Part shown: positions 32,429 to 47,400 of the stretch, piece after piece
Numbering within the stretch: position 1 is the first letter of the stretch
Layout of the letters: every line of letters starts with the position of its first letter
Assembly: GCF_932274485.2 (NCBI RefSeq)
Contig: NC_065886.2
Location: 13,715,501 to 13,779,500 of the forward strand
Reading direction: 5' to 3'
DNA: 64,000 nucleotides
DNA from: Patella vulgata
Lineage: Eukaryota > Mollusca > Gastropoda > Patellidae
Notes under the pieces: model-generated
What the model was told of the DNA's origin: nothing
Database searches by the model: none
Seen by the model: the letters and a program-made list of their open reading frames with translations, nothing else
Translations under genes and position numbers: made by a program

Positions 32429-35400
32429 CTGAAAAAAACAAAAATGTGCAGATTAGAACTTCTTAAAGTACTACAAAAATTGTTAGATCTTCTTTCCCTC
32501 AAAGAAATAATCACATTTACTGACAGTTTCAATAGAGAAATAATATCAATGTCCTCAGCAGAAATCATGATTCATGTCGAATTATAGCTTAAAGCTAAAT
32601 AATGTTTAATTTGGCATCAATCTGTTGCAAATCTACAAACATATTTTAGACCATAGTTTGATTTTTACATGCCATGTAGTTTGTTTATTTCAAAGTCTTT
32701 TGACCTTCTTAATTCAAATTGATTAATTTACTCGTAGATACTATTAGAGGTAGGGCTCGGTTTTCAAAAATAGACATCCATAAAAGAACATTTGAATGGA
32801 CTGTTATATATTTATAAAATAAGACAAATCAACAAGAAAGAACCACATAATATTGGAAAAGACATAGATAAACCCTGAAAAAAAAATTGCCTAATATGCA
32901 AACAAACAAAATATTATGTTCCCATCAAAGAAAAAATACACATAATTACAAAAATAACCAAATTTTTCTTAAAATAAAATTCTGTTTAAAGTTTACATTA
33001 TTAATAATCAAAACACAACCACAATAAATTTATTTTCTACTTAATTGTACGTAGGAGACAGTTAAAAAAAAAAAAAATAATAAAAAAAAACACCCATGAG
33101 TGATGAATAAAAAAAATGTAATAACGGTACCAAAATAATTTCCATTTATAGCCTTACTTTTAACCCTTAAATGGTCAATGTCAAATATGAGTGAAATTTT
33201 GCCCGAACAGCAGCACTATGGCCTACTCCTTATATCAAATTCCAACTGTCAGGGTTCTTTAACGTGCACGCCAATGCATACACGGGTATTTTTGTGCCAT
33301 TCGAACGACTAGACAAGGGGAAACCACACCGGAAAGTCCCAAGGAATTTACTTGGTAAACACCGGGAAAGAACCCTCCAGACTAGCGAACCAGCTAGCGA
33401 GCCAGCATCTTACTCACTGAGTCACCACAACTGCCAGTGTAGTAAGCTCCATACAATTTTCAGCATAAGCAGTTAAGGGTTAAAAGCAAGTGAGATTTAT
33501 GAAAACAGAAAATAAAAACAATGAGATGTGTTATAATAATGATATATACATGTACATGTGTCATCTAAATACATTCCGTTGTCACCTTTTCTATGGTTTC
33601 TCCTGGGTTAGCATTAATAATTATACAAAACATTTAACAATAGCAGATAACATTGGTTGCCAGATAATGAAACATACGTCCACAGCAGTTAAGTCGCCCT
33701 AATAGTCCACAAAGGTTGTTACAAATTGATTGTAACAGGAGCATTTACAATACACTAAAAACTGATCAAGAGTAACAACACATTAAGTAAATTATCAGAA
33801 ATAATTTAAAATTTGATTGGCATTTAGTGTTTCCTAATGTTAACATTTATTAATCAAAACATGTATCCGTAATCAGATAACTTTTGCTGTTCGCATTCTC
33901 AGAATTCATTGAAAATCAATGGATTACTTATGCCATGACTGTAAGAATTTTAAATCAAATTTAGTCAATAGAAGGTCCACAAGATTTTAAAAGTGTGTAA
34001 GGGGAAAGTAACTACAAAAGTATTTTTCGACTTCTTCATCTCATGAACATAAATACTGTATAATAAACATAAAGGCAATCAAAAGATAGAGTGTCCATAA
34101 GATTTTATCAAAGTGATCAAGAGCCATAACTTCAACAGTAGTTATTTGAAAACATTGATAATGACCAGGGTGCTTCATGAACAGAAACATTCTGTATAAA
34201 TTACAGATAATAACTATATCCTCTAGGGCTAAGCGGACGGATGGCGGTGACGACAATATACAACCACAACACGATCGTATAAAAATACAAATATATATTA
34301 TTCAACTGTTATCTAAGACAGATTAAAATCAAGCAATTGCTCCAATTAGCCTTTCATAAATTTAATTAAAAATTATATAATTTAAAACTGCTGATTGTCA
34401 TTTGTGTGATTTTTGATCCATTGCAAAATACAATATTATAAAAGTTGTGTCTCTTAAAAGGTATATGGGTTCAAAATGGTTCAATTCCATTCAGTATTTA
34501 CAAAGATATGATAAATTGAAATTTATCAACTGACATCCTCTACAGATGATATGTAAACAAGTTAGTGGCACCTGTAAATGTTGAGTAAAGTCAATCTTTG
34601 AATCGACCTTTTTCAATCTAATTGAAACCAAGCCTGGAGATTATCTACCATGGATATTTCGTTTTTTTCGATTTTTTTTAATTTAATATTTAATTTTAGT
34701 ACAATTTAGCGTAGATTAAGCCGTAGAAAATTAGATACAGTCCAATCAAAACAAGACGATCAGCAACTTTATATTCCCTCATGAATAAATTATCATTATT
34801 GATTTCAATCCTAAAATAATAATAATTACAGGTCATGAAAGTTGATATTATTCTTATTTATTTTTATATTTTAAGATATGCTATATAATAATTATATAAA
34901 GTTAAGACTTACTGTATTCCTAAATCTGTTTCATCTGCTTTAGAATAATTTACATCGTCTGAAAGAAACAAATGTTGAAATAAAACTAGATCATAATTTA
35001 TAAACTTGGTTGGTGGGAGCAAAAGGGGGTTCACCATGAACTGATCACCAAATATATTTTCCTGTTAAGACCAGAGAGAGAAAGAAAGAAAAAGAGAGAG
35101 CGCTCAACATCCATTCAACACAAACTAGGTCATTTCTGGACTAACATACAGTTCAATTTTCTTTCAATAATTTGCATGTACATATGGGTCTTTTAGCAGA
35201 TTGGGAGGAAACCAGAGGAGAAACTCCACAATGCTGGACTCTCAATCCTACTATTTGTCACATACAAGCAGGGAATTTAAACTATGTCACTTGACTCAAT
35301 GGCCGACCTCATGATCTGTTCAGCCATCTAGCAGTGGAGTTTGAATGTACAGGGTTACAGGGTTGTCATGGGTTATTTGGTTGATATGTTTGCCATGGGT

Positions 35401-38400
35401 TATATGGTTCTGATGGGTCATAAGGTTGTCATGGGTTAAACATGTACTGTTGTCATGGGTTATTTGGTTGCCATGGATTATATGGTTGTCATGGGTTATA
35501 TGGTTGTTATAGGTTATAGGGTTACAATGGCTGACTTACTGTAGCGATTAACTTTAGCTTTTTGTTCTTTACGTTTACTATGAATCACGGCTATAACTGC
35601 TAATAGGACGGCAACAAGTAAAAACAACAACCCACCAACTATTCCTCCAATCAAAGCATCTGGCAGGCGAAACGGTTCTACAAATAAATAATAATAAATT
35701 ATAGAAAATATAGACTCCAGTTCATCAACACATTCACATTATGTATAGCATGCTGTTTGTTATAAAAAATTAATATATTTAATGAAACAATATATGTATC
35801 AAATATATGGTTATATATTACACTAACATCTGACACTAGTAATTGTAATTAAAATAGGAAAGGGATGAAGTGGGAAGCAGGCTTTAAAAAATTCTAAAGG
35901 TTCTTATGTTTTCAAAAACACACTTTTATGGATAACAATTACTATGGTTTATTTCACTGCGACGTTTCAACAAGGTTTCACAAGTCGTTATCAAGCATAT
36001 ACATGTATATGCTTGATAACGACTTGTGAAACCTTGTTGAAACGTCGCAGTGAAATAAACCATAGTAATTGTTATCCATAAAAGTGTGTTTTTGATTATG
36101 TTCCAATTACTAAATGCCATTCAAAGAATATAGGTTCTTATGTTTATTTGGACATAGAAAAAAAAAATTAAGTAAAAAAAATGCCTTCAAGCCATTGGGT
36201 TGATGGGTTAAAAAAAAATGTACAAACAATATCTGTAAGAGGTACAACAATACAACACAATCAACACGAAATGAAATGGGGTTTAACGTCCTACTGTTCT
36301 GCTCCGACTGAGGTAATGAGGAAAAAAAAATTGAAACAGATGGGTTTTAACCTCCTACTTTTCTGCACCAACCGGGTGATAAAGTACAGATAAACAGCGG
36401 CGCTACGACCTACTCTTATTTTAAATATCATGTGTTTTTTTACGTGTACACACGACTTTAGTATTACGTCTTTTCTGAACAACGAGATGCTGTTCCTTGA
36501 CATGTCCTCTGTAAACACCAGGAGCAAGCCAAAATGTCCTGATTGGTGAGCCAGAGCCTAAACCACTGCGGTATCCAATTCTAAAATGAAGTCAGTGGAA
36601 AAGAACACTGTTTGGAAATTAGATCCTCATAATTAGCTTGCAGAAGGGATGTATTATTTTTTCCTATCAAGTAAGATTATTAAATTAAAGTCAGATAAAA
36701 CAAAATATATTAAAAAATTGTAACAAGTAAAAATAATACAAACACTGAAAAATATCACAAATTGATAAAACAATCCAATGTTCATAAAAGAAATAAACAT
36801 ATTGGGTAAAGTAACACAAAATGGGTAATAATAAATGACTAAACTATAACATGAATTTGTAACCAAAAAAGGGACATGTAACAAGAATTCTCATTGGTTA
36901 ATACCAGATGATGATGCGGGATTCCCTCTTCCTGTCCGAGAAGCTAGCAGCACAAAATAAACGTTAACAGCATATATTCACAGATGATCAAAATAGTGTT
37001 ATTTTATAAGATATTATAAAAGAAGGGAACCCCATCTCAATGCAGCATTGTTAAAGTGTTTGATGATTCTTGGGTTACTACAAACAAGGAACTTTCTTGG
37101 TCAACATTGCAATCAAACTTAGCACCTCTTGGTTAGAAAGCTAGAACCACTCCAAGAATCACCATTGGAATGAGACTCCCAGTTTACAGACCAGTGATCT
37201 GAATCGCAAAAACACTAGAGACCATTAAACACATCCCTCCCCGCGCCCCCCCTATACATGACCAATAAAATTTGATAAAAAGGAAGATTTGTTGTTTTTA
37301 AGACAACGAAAACTCAACTGTGCTAGAAAACTATGAAAATTTTTTTGTAAAGCATTAGAAATCACTCTTGGACATAATGTAGCATTGTTTAAAGAGAAAT
37401 ATAATTTATGGTCCACTCTGCACAAACTACATGTAGGTCATTTCAGGGCTAACATATGGTTCAATTTTTTTTCAATAATTCACTTGCACATGGGGGTATT
37501 TAACAGTGGAAGGGAACTGGAGGACCCAGAGATGGTAAAATTTTATTTCAAGAATTTGCTTGTGTGGAAGACCTGGAGTAAAGCAACAAGGGTTGGGATT
37601 GAAACCGTGTTACTTGACTCAAAGACAGGCCTTATGATCTAAAGCGCACATATTAGACCATCCAGCCACCTGAACCCTTTTAGCATTACTGAAAACAATC
37701 AATTATTATTATTCATCTACAGTAACTAGAGAGAGAGAAATGGGGTTTAACGTCCACTTGACACAAACTAGGTCATTTTGGGACTAACATATGGCTCAAT
37801 TTTATTTCAACAATTCGCTTGCATGTAGGGGTCTTTAGCAGTGGGTGGAACCGGAGGACTTGGAGAAAACCCACAAGGGGAATCAAAACCATGCCAGTTG
37901 ACTCAATGACAGACCTAATGATACAACGCGCACACGCTAACCATTAGACCACCCACCCCCCCAATAAGTAAAGAAATAAAACATACCTGGTGTTGTATTA
38001 AATGTGACTATATTACTAGGTAAACTATACGCTAATACACCATACGATAAAACACGGATTTCATACAAAGTTCCTCGATTTAAATTACTCATCTTCATTA
38101 ACAGTCTATCAGACGCCATCACAATGCCGTCATATTTCTGCCAATTGCCGTCTGTACGGAACTCAACAACATAATATAAAATAGGCACGCTGGAATTAGC
38201 GGGAGGTAACCAAGAAACTGTCACCTCATTTTCTTCCATTGCTATGGTAACATTGCGAGGAGGATTAGGTCGAGGACCTGAAATATAAAGTCAAAATAAC
38301 GTAATGTCAAACATCAGTAGAATAAAAATTACCGCTAATATAACAGTTTCTTGAAAGGTCTGGCTGTTATTGTGAAATGTGTGGCAGACTTATTAATTGG

Positions 38401-41400
38401 GACTATCGGAAACGGAAGTGACAAAGACAGAACAGTCTTGCCCTTAACAGTGTAACAAAGTGGAGGGACCTTGACCTTAGTAACTGTATGTGCAGTGCCG
38501 GTAATAAATGGTATCCTTATTTGACTGACGCTGAGTCACTACGATCAATACGTAAATAAGACTAACCTATAAATTCTTGTATATAATTAAGACTAACCTT
38601 TAGATTCCTGTATATAAATAAGACTAACCTATAGATGCCTGTATATAAATGAGACCTGTATATAAATAAGACTAACCTATAGATTCCTGTATATCTGGTA
38701 TATAAGTAGAACCATATTGATCTGTTGGTAGAGCTGTTACTAAATCACTTACATACCCTGTAAACATAGAAAACATATCATAACCTCTTATCTTTATCTA
38801 GGTTTAATCATCGCAGCTAGTGTAAACATAAATAAATATTTTATTCTATACATTTGTTTATTGTTTTCATGTAAGTTAAAATAAAATCCATACAATAATG
38901 CAAAATGATCGCAATATATTCTGAACACTATGTAAATCTGGTGTTGATTAGTAACAGCGACAAGTTAACTCATTCCCTATTTACTTCTCAAAGGATCATT
39001 CTCCTCCCAACAATCCAATACACTATTACTATAAGAAAAACCTGGAAGAATTAATTTACACTGAACACTATGTAATTCTGGGGTCGATCTGTGACAACGA
39101 CAAGGTAACTCATTCATTCCTAATCTACATTTCAGGGAATCGACCTTCCCCCATATCAAATTATCCAACCATACTAATTCCATAAATCCAGTGTGTCTCT
39201 AGCTGACTCAATACTCTAGACTTCATTAATCAATTGAATTTTGGAAATCTGCAAATTAATGCTTCAAAACCATCTAGACCTATGGCTCGTTTGATAAAGA
39301 ATTTGAATGAAGTGATCCAGAGCAAAGAGCCAGAAAGAGAGATTCAGGGGTTTGTTCTTGTGGGTTCCATGTATGACAGGCCAGTTAACAATATCTCATC
39401 CACTACATGTATTCTATGTCCAGATTTTGTTGGGGGGGGGGGGGTCTAATGTTATGTTAAAAATAAGTACAACTGAAGATTTTACTCCAGTTATTTTACA
39501 ACTTTCCCTGTTCGTACGTATAGTACTGATTGGCAAATTTTGAATGTTTTATGGTTGATAGGGTAGTCCCCCGGAATAAACAGTTAAGAAACATTGTCAT
39601 AGGAATCAGTGACCATCTTTTCCGACTGAAAGATTTGAAGTCATGTCCAAGTAGATTAAATAAAAGAATAAAAGAGACAGGCGTTTAAGAAGAAAAATAC
39701 AAAAATAGCACGACAAAATGCAGTCAGACAACAATACCGAGCAACATGCTTCATAGAAATATATACATGCAATAGCTGAAATATACAGACATGCACCATG
39801 CCACTGATGCTCAATCCAGCATGCACTTGTGCGTAAAAAGGTGCATGCTAGCCAACATGCAACAAGATGCATCAAATGCAACAGAACCAATGAAGATTCC
39901 GAACATTGTAATCACATGACCACATATATCCAATCAAATCTCAGATATCAATATCAACTAGAGCTGCAATATCACTGTACGTCACCATAACAACATCACT
40001 GAAACCATTTTTAAAAAAAATGGTCACTACAGTTCTAATGTTTTTGAAAGCGATATAACGAAATGTGCAGTTATTATATACCCATGTTAGAAACTGTTGT
40101 GATCTCAACTGGCTCCTGGCCTGCAAGCAAATTGAAGGTTAATATATGCAAATATATGCGCATATCATTTGTGCCATTCGATGAAGAAATGTGATCACTT
40201 TATAACAGTAGTGAAAGTATATTTTTGTAGTTATAAATATATATCTAAAGGAAAGCTGGAAACAAAATATATAATTGTGAGGCTTCCCTCTTCCATCAAA
40301 TTAGCAGAAGTTGAAGATTAAAGATAAATGAAAAATTTACTAAATAGATTAATCAAAATTAATGATTGAAAAGGCATACTTAAATAATTCAGTAGTTTGA
40401 AGAAGAAATAGTTAATTTATAATGCTAATTAAAAATTTGCATTCAAATCAAAAGAAATTCAGTTAAAGAAAGTAGTAATATGTGAAGACCCATGGATCAT
40501 TTTTTTAAAATTTACTTAAGACTACATATAATTATTTCAGATTTCTGTGTTCAGTATGGAATTTATAGGACAATATCGTAGTTAATAATATCAATATATT
40601 TATCGAATTCTCATTCACTAAATGGAACTTGCTTACTTTACAGTCTAAACTAACCCAAGACATACATATATATTGGTTTCCTTTACTCCGGAGGGCAAGG
40701 CAAGATATTCGTAGAAACAGTGTGGCTCTAGGTTTGCTCATAAAGATTGATTTCTTATTGATATTATGTCAAAAATTAATTCTTTGATCTTGAAATAAAA
40801 CACTCTATGTTTCCATAACAACCTGACCTAAAGAAGATGAGCTTATCATGCAGTGTGCTATCAGTATTTTGTACCTTCCAAATGACAAGCCAATTTTTCC
40901 TTAAGGAATTTTCAGTTTAGTGACCTCCAGAGTCCAGAGACATACTCATGAAACCTATTAATAAATAAGCTATACAAAGCAATGTTCTGATATTCTGGAT
41001 CTCTGAGAAATTCCTTTCTTTTTTTATTATATCTCAATTAATCAAATCAAATCAGAAATAAAATTAATCTTTTGATAACCACTAATATCCGTGCTAAGTC
41101 TTTGTTTCCATTGATATATTATTTTAGAAAGCCCTCCCGTCTGAGAATATTGAAACCAATATATATGAGCGATCTCACCATCCACCAAGTATCAAAATGC
41201 ACCAATCTCAATCAACAATCAGCACAAGGTCATTTCTATCATAGAGATTAACTTCCAAACAATCAAAATCTGGACGTGGTCAAAGTTTAAAGTTCAAAAT
41301 GCAGCGGCACCAAAATTTCTGAAAGTCTGATTGATAATTTCATGTCTTTTCGGATAGTATGCAACTTTGGATTCTCTTGAAATAAATTTTAGGAATTAGA

Positions 41401-44400
41401 CAATGACCTTTGAACCCTTGACCTATCAACAATACTCAGATACTGGGAATCGATAATCTTTAGAAACATTAACAATTAGATAGAAAAAGTTAACAATTGA
41501 AATAATAATTATTAACACAATTTTCAAAATTTTTAAAAATCTCAAATTGTTGAAGATCTACAAAAATATATCTTAAAACTTTCGTTTTTATTTTGCATCA
41601 TCTAAAGTTAACTTTTTCTATCTCTTCATTACAAACACCACATCTCCATAAAAGCCATACAAGAAATGCCACCTACCTAAAGTTTTAGCTCGGACTCGTT
41701 CACTGTACATGCCATCCCCATATTCATTTCTTGATAAAACCATGAATTCATACAGGGTGTCAGGGTTCAGGGCATACAGGGTAAAGGTCATTGAATTTTG
41801 AGGGACTTGAATCGTCTGCCATGTGCTCCAGTCATTACTTAGGTAACGAAACCTGAAAATAATAATAAACATAAAAAGTGTGAACAACATTTGAGGTATT
41901 GCCAATACCTTGCAAAATACCATATTGTGAAGATGAATCAGTCCAAATTGTTCCTTTCTGTTCAATATTTACACTTATGATGAAATGAAAATCTTATAAC
42001 ATTCAGCATTCCTTTTAAAACCATATAAAGAAGCTGGTGCCACCTGTGAGTGATAACAATTTGTACATGTTACCATTTTTTTTCTCTTCTTAACACAATT
42101 TTCATATCAGCCCAACAGGCATCACCAAATAATGAAAAAATCTGGGTAAAAAATCTGTTGCTGGACTGTTTGTATGTTCCAACTCTAATACTTTCTACGA
42201 ATTTCAAAATAAGAGTTGATTCCCTTGTAAAAAAAAACTGTTGGAAGTAGACGTTGTTCCAGCAGAGAAAAGAATAAATATAATCCGTGCTCTTATAAAT
42301 GTGGTGGGCTTAACCCCAAACCAGAATCAAAATATGATTGGTTTGTTTGTTTGATTGACAGTGGTTGTTTGATTGATTGACAGTTATCAGCATGTCATAA
42401 CCATGAAACTTACCATAAAACATAATATTGTGGACTTCCACCATCATAGGCTGGTTCCCAACTAACACGTGCAGAAAACAAACTGGTTACTACGGTAACA
42501 TTATCAGGTGCATGAGGAGTTGTATCTGTAAAATATCAAGCAGGATTCTTTAATGAAATAGTTTCAGATCAGTGAGTCAGTGCAATATGCACTTTGCCAC
42601 TGTGGCTTTTAGTGTAACTAACATGACAAACACATTGCTTTGTACAGTTCTCAGTCTCGACCGATTAAGCTATTAACAGAAATATGTAAACTCAATCATT
42701 TTGGCGTGTATGTGAATTTGTCAACCTTATTTTGAAATGAAAATGTCTTCTGGCTAGATATATAATTTTTTCCAGCAGGCTTCTTAACATGCCTCCAAGC
42801 TTCCAAGTATCTGGCTTTTAGAACCAGGAACTAGTCCCCAATTGCTACTCATTTTGTTCTTCTTCTTATCGTATATGCGACGCTCTTCAAAAAAAGTCTG
42901 AGGCTCCACCAATTCAATGATGGATAATTGTGCATTGATCGATGAACTTTGATTTTCGATATGCCGCCACAATTCCAAAATGGCTGTGAAGACGTCATGC
43001 TTAGTTCCTTGTCCATATAGTAAGCCTTTACCCAATGAGCATAGCCACCAGAAGTGTCATTTGAACCTACTGTCAATTAAGCAATAAAATATGAACTTAC
43101 TCATTATGCGTACTTCTGTAACAGCTACTATAGTTGCTATATCATTTGTAGCCATACATTCATAAAAGCCATGATCTTCTTTTACCAGATTTCTTATAGT
43201 CAGATTACCAGCATTTATTTGTATTCTATCACTCCTTTCAAACTGACCTTTTGACTAAAATGGTAAAATACAAAAATTGAAATCATTATGAATTATATTT
43301 GCCATGTACATTTACATACATATTTGTGTTGTGTTGTCTGTACATTAGCACTGGCGGCTACTTTTTGGCTGTCCAAGTCTAATATTTGATGTATACACAG
43401 GCAGCTCGAGCTGTCGAGTGACATAGGCCTAGAAGTGTTGCACTACCACTTTCAGTTTTGGGATTATGCATCTTCAGTAGCACGAGCCAGCGAGTAACCT
43501 AGGCCTAGAAGCGTTCCACTACAACTGTTAGTTTTGGAGTTATCCGTCTTCGTTTTTATAAAACTCATATAAAGAAGTATCAGAGGGCTCTACCCATGCA
43601 ACCCAGGTAAACAGCTAGTTAAATTATGCAAGCCTGGACATATGGCAACTGTCACAGACCGTCAGACACAAATTATCACACAACGTATATATTATCATAG
43701 ATTGTGTGATAATTTGTGCTTGACAAAGTTTGTGACAGATGCCTTATGTCCAGGCTTGAACCTATGGTAAACAACTAGTGAACTTATGGTAACTTACCTT
43801 CTTCCATGATACAACTGGTGTTGGATTACCGGATGCTTTACACAACATAGATACAGTTTCACCTGTCTGTTTTAAATATAAAGCTGGAGGACGGACAGTA
43901 AAATATGGTGGATCTGAAATTTACATCAAGTTCAATTAATTCAGTAAAAAAATCTGTGTATTTATTTCACAACACAGTTTTCCCTCTAAAAGTCAACAAA
44001 ATATTTGCACATTAAGACTTGCTAAAATTATAAGTGAAAATGAAAATGAAATGAAATGGGGTTTAACGTCCTACTGTTTTGCTCCGAACTGGGCTAATGA
44101 AGACGGGCATACGCCATACAGTGTGCTATGAGGGAAATTTTGCCCGGACAGCGGCACTACGGCCTACTCTTATATCGAATTCCAACTGTCAAGGGATCTT
44201 TTACGTGCACGCCAATGTGTACACAGGACCTCGGTTTTTCGTCTCATCCGAATGACTAGACAGCTTTCCTTGTCAGGCCCTCCGGAAAATTATAAGTAAA
44301 TCAAAGTCTTTATCCCCCATGTTCAAATTAATATTCTGTCAGTTTAACTTTGGAGAATAATATTAAGTTCTAATAAAGCGCTAGACTCAAATAGTCCTAA

Positions 44401-47400
44401 AAATGGCTTATATGGACATTTAAATAGGCAGGTTTCGAGTTATTTGAAGATGCTGTTAGATTGGGACATTTCTAGTTTTAATGGGAGAGAGTTCCATTCA
44501 TGTGTTGCATCATAGACAAATGACCTGCAACCTAATGACTTCAGATTATAACTTAGAATATGTTTCGAAAACAAAAACAAATAACCAACAAAAAAGAAAG
44601 GTGAGACGGAATAAAATGTCCAAAAAGTAAACATTTTTCACACCAAACCCAAACTTAAAACCTTTATAAAGACAAGTGAAATTTTTATAAAATATAGATA
44701 GCACCATTCTCTTTAAAGGAAGCAAAATGATGTAATGCAGATCAGAATCTACCAACAGCATTGAAAATTGCATTGAAACCACATTTGAGAGGGGAGTGCA
44801 AAAACATTAAATTGAAGATGCGAAGCTTGTCATTACATCCCCTTCACCTATCCCTTAGAATAAATTTCTCAGCAGCATCAATACTTTGGTCATTTTGAGA
44901 ATAATTTAAGGTCATTTTTGTGATTTGTATGGTTATATATGTCCGATGCCTGAGGAGGAATTTGGCTATAACTAACCACCAACATACATATTAATCAGAA
45001 TAAGATGTCTACATAATATCTTCATTATAATATTAAGTCTTACCAGTAGCCTCTGCCATAACAATAAGAAAGCATTAAATAAAATATTACAAAATACACA
45101 AAAACAGTTAAATTATTTAAACATAGGTCAATAATGGGTAAAAGCTTAACAGATAAACATGTGGTAAATGGGTTTTTCCACTATTCGGGTGGCAATAGGT
45201 TAGATACATTCAATATATATTCAAAAACATATCTAATTTAAAAATCCTATATCATTAATATTAAAACAGTAATTGCTAGATTACATAGCAAATAAAAATG
45301 AATGGAAAGGCAACTATCAATACTTCCATCACATTAAATATATATTGGGGTTTGTTAATATAAGAAACTTCAGGTAGGAAATTGGAACATGAACACACAA
45401 GAGTTGATCAGACAAATCACAAGTACATGTACATGTATATTACATATAAACAAACAGAGACACCAACAAAATCAATTTTTAAAAAAAATGATCAGAATAA
45501 AGAAAAAAATTTAAAAATGTACATAAATATTTGTCAGAGTGGACAGAAACAAAGAAAAAAATCAACTGCTAAGGTACGATTCTGCTACTAATATGTCTCA
45601 AGAATATCCCATTGTTAAGAGTGTTCATGGAGCGAAACAAGTATAAGTCTACCATGTACCAGGAACCAAGTATGAGATCATCACAGTTATCTTGGACTTA
45701 TGACATGTTGGCACAAATCGATGCACAATTGTCTAAGGAACATACATGACTAGTTTTCAGCTTTTTGTGAACATTACCCTCAAAAGCAAGGATAAGATGA
45801 CTAGTATCTGGTCCAAAAAATCAAAAACAGTTTAAATGGAATGTTCATAGGTTCACCTTACGAAGGAGTGATTGGGGAGTTTAGTGGTCTGGATTAAGCA
45901 ACACAAACAGATATAGTGGACTGGATATAGAAACATATACACAGATATAGTGGACTGGATATAGCAACATATAAACAGATATAGTGGACTGGATATAGAA
46001 ACATATACACAGATATAGTGGACTGGATATAGCAACATATACACAGATATAGTGGACTGAATATAGCAACATATTCACAGATATAGTGGACTGGATATAG
46101 CAACATATACACAGATATAGTGGACTGGATATAGCAACATATACACAGATATAGTGGACTGGATATAGCAACATATACACAGATATAGTGGACTGGATAT
46201 AGCAACATATAAACAGATATAGTGGACTGGATATAGCAACATATACACAGATATAGTGGACTGGATATAGCAACATATACACAGATATCGTGGACTGTAT
46301 ATGGCAACATATACACATATATACTGGACTGGATATAGCAACATATACACAGATATAGTGGATTGGATATAGCAACATATACACAGATATAGTGGACTGT
46401 ATATGGCAACATATACACATATATACTGGAATGAGTATATCAACAGATACACAGATGTAGTGAACTGGGTATAGCAAAATTTACACAGACAACCAACAAC
46501 AACTTTACTAAACACTGAACGACATCCTACATGGTAACTGAATAACAATGACACACAAAAACAATGGCTGAACCATACACCTTTCAATTTAACATGGTAA
46601 CTGAATAATACTGGGCACAAAACTAAAAACAAGGCCAAATTGTAATGTGGCAACCAAATAACAAATGACACAAACAGTTGGTAACAAATATAACAAATAC
46701 AAAATAACAAATACCAACGCATTCAATATGCAGATGGTAATATAACAGATGCAATCAACGAATGTGTGGAACATTTTTATAACAGAATAATTTCATTTTT
46801 CTTGAAGTTTGTATTTTACCTGCCGATTTCCATTTAGTTTCTATTTTCATTTCTTAAACTGACTTACATTTGTTGGCTGAACAAAGTTTTCCAACAAAAG
46901 TTAGCCGGCGTGCGTTGGATTTCATCGCGAACATTTGTTGGTCGAACAACATTCGCGAGATCAAACTTGTTTCGCTAACGATCACATGGTACAGAAATGG
47001 CTGACATGACCATTTTGTTACCACATGAGGTTTGGGTCATTCAAGTGACATCAACGTCAGTCTCTTTTGAACAAATGTTGGTCGTTGGTGTTAGACAGAA
47101 ATTTAAAAAAGGTATAAAACTTTTGCTTTGTTAGTTGGTTTAGGCTGGGCTTTAGCAATCATCTTAATTAATTTACCCATTGCATAAAGAGTCTTTTAAA
47201 ATTTTAGTTTATTAAATTAACCCTTCAAAAAATGCAAGTGGGTTTCGATAAATTGTAAGCATAATGCAAATTATGGAGATAATAAGTAAAATCTACTTTT
47301 AGAAATTCAAAATATTATACACACTAAAAAATCACATGCAACACTGAACAAGCTGCCAATCAAAGTAAATTACCAGTAATGACAAGCGTTTCTCAAATAA

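Noticed and set aside
32429-32568. Upstream extension of the last IGSF9 exon's open frame
   Set aside because: A strong TTTTTTTCAG acceptor at 32429-32438 and exact phase match with the preceding exon show it is intron.
45853-46489. CRISPR array
   Set aside because: The repeats are contiguous with no unique spacers, in a eukaryotic intron.
45853-46722. Three long overlapping minus-strand open frames (up to 215 codons)
   Set aside because: They are the 34-bp minisatellite read in three frames, giving the same peptide repeat; no domain or splice context.
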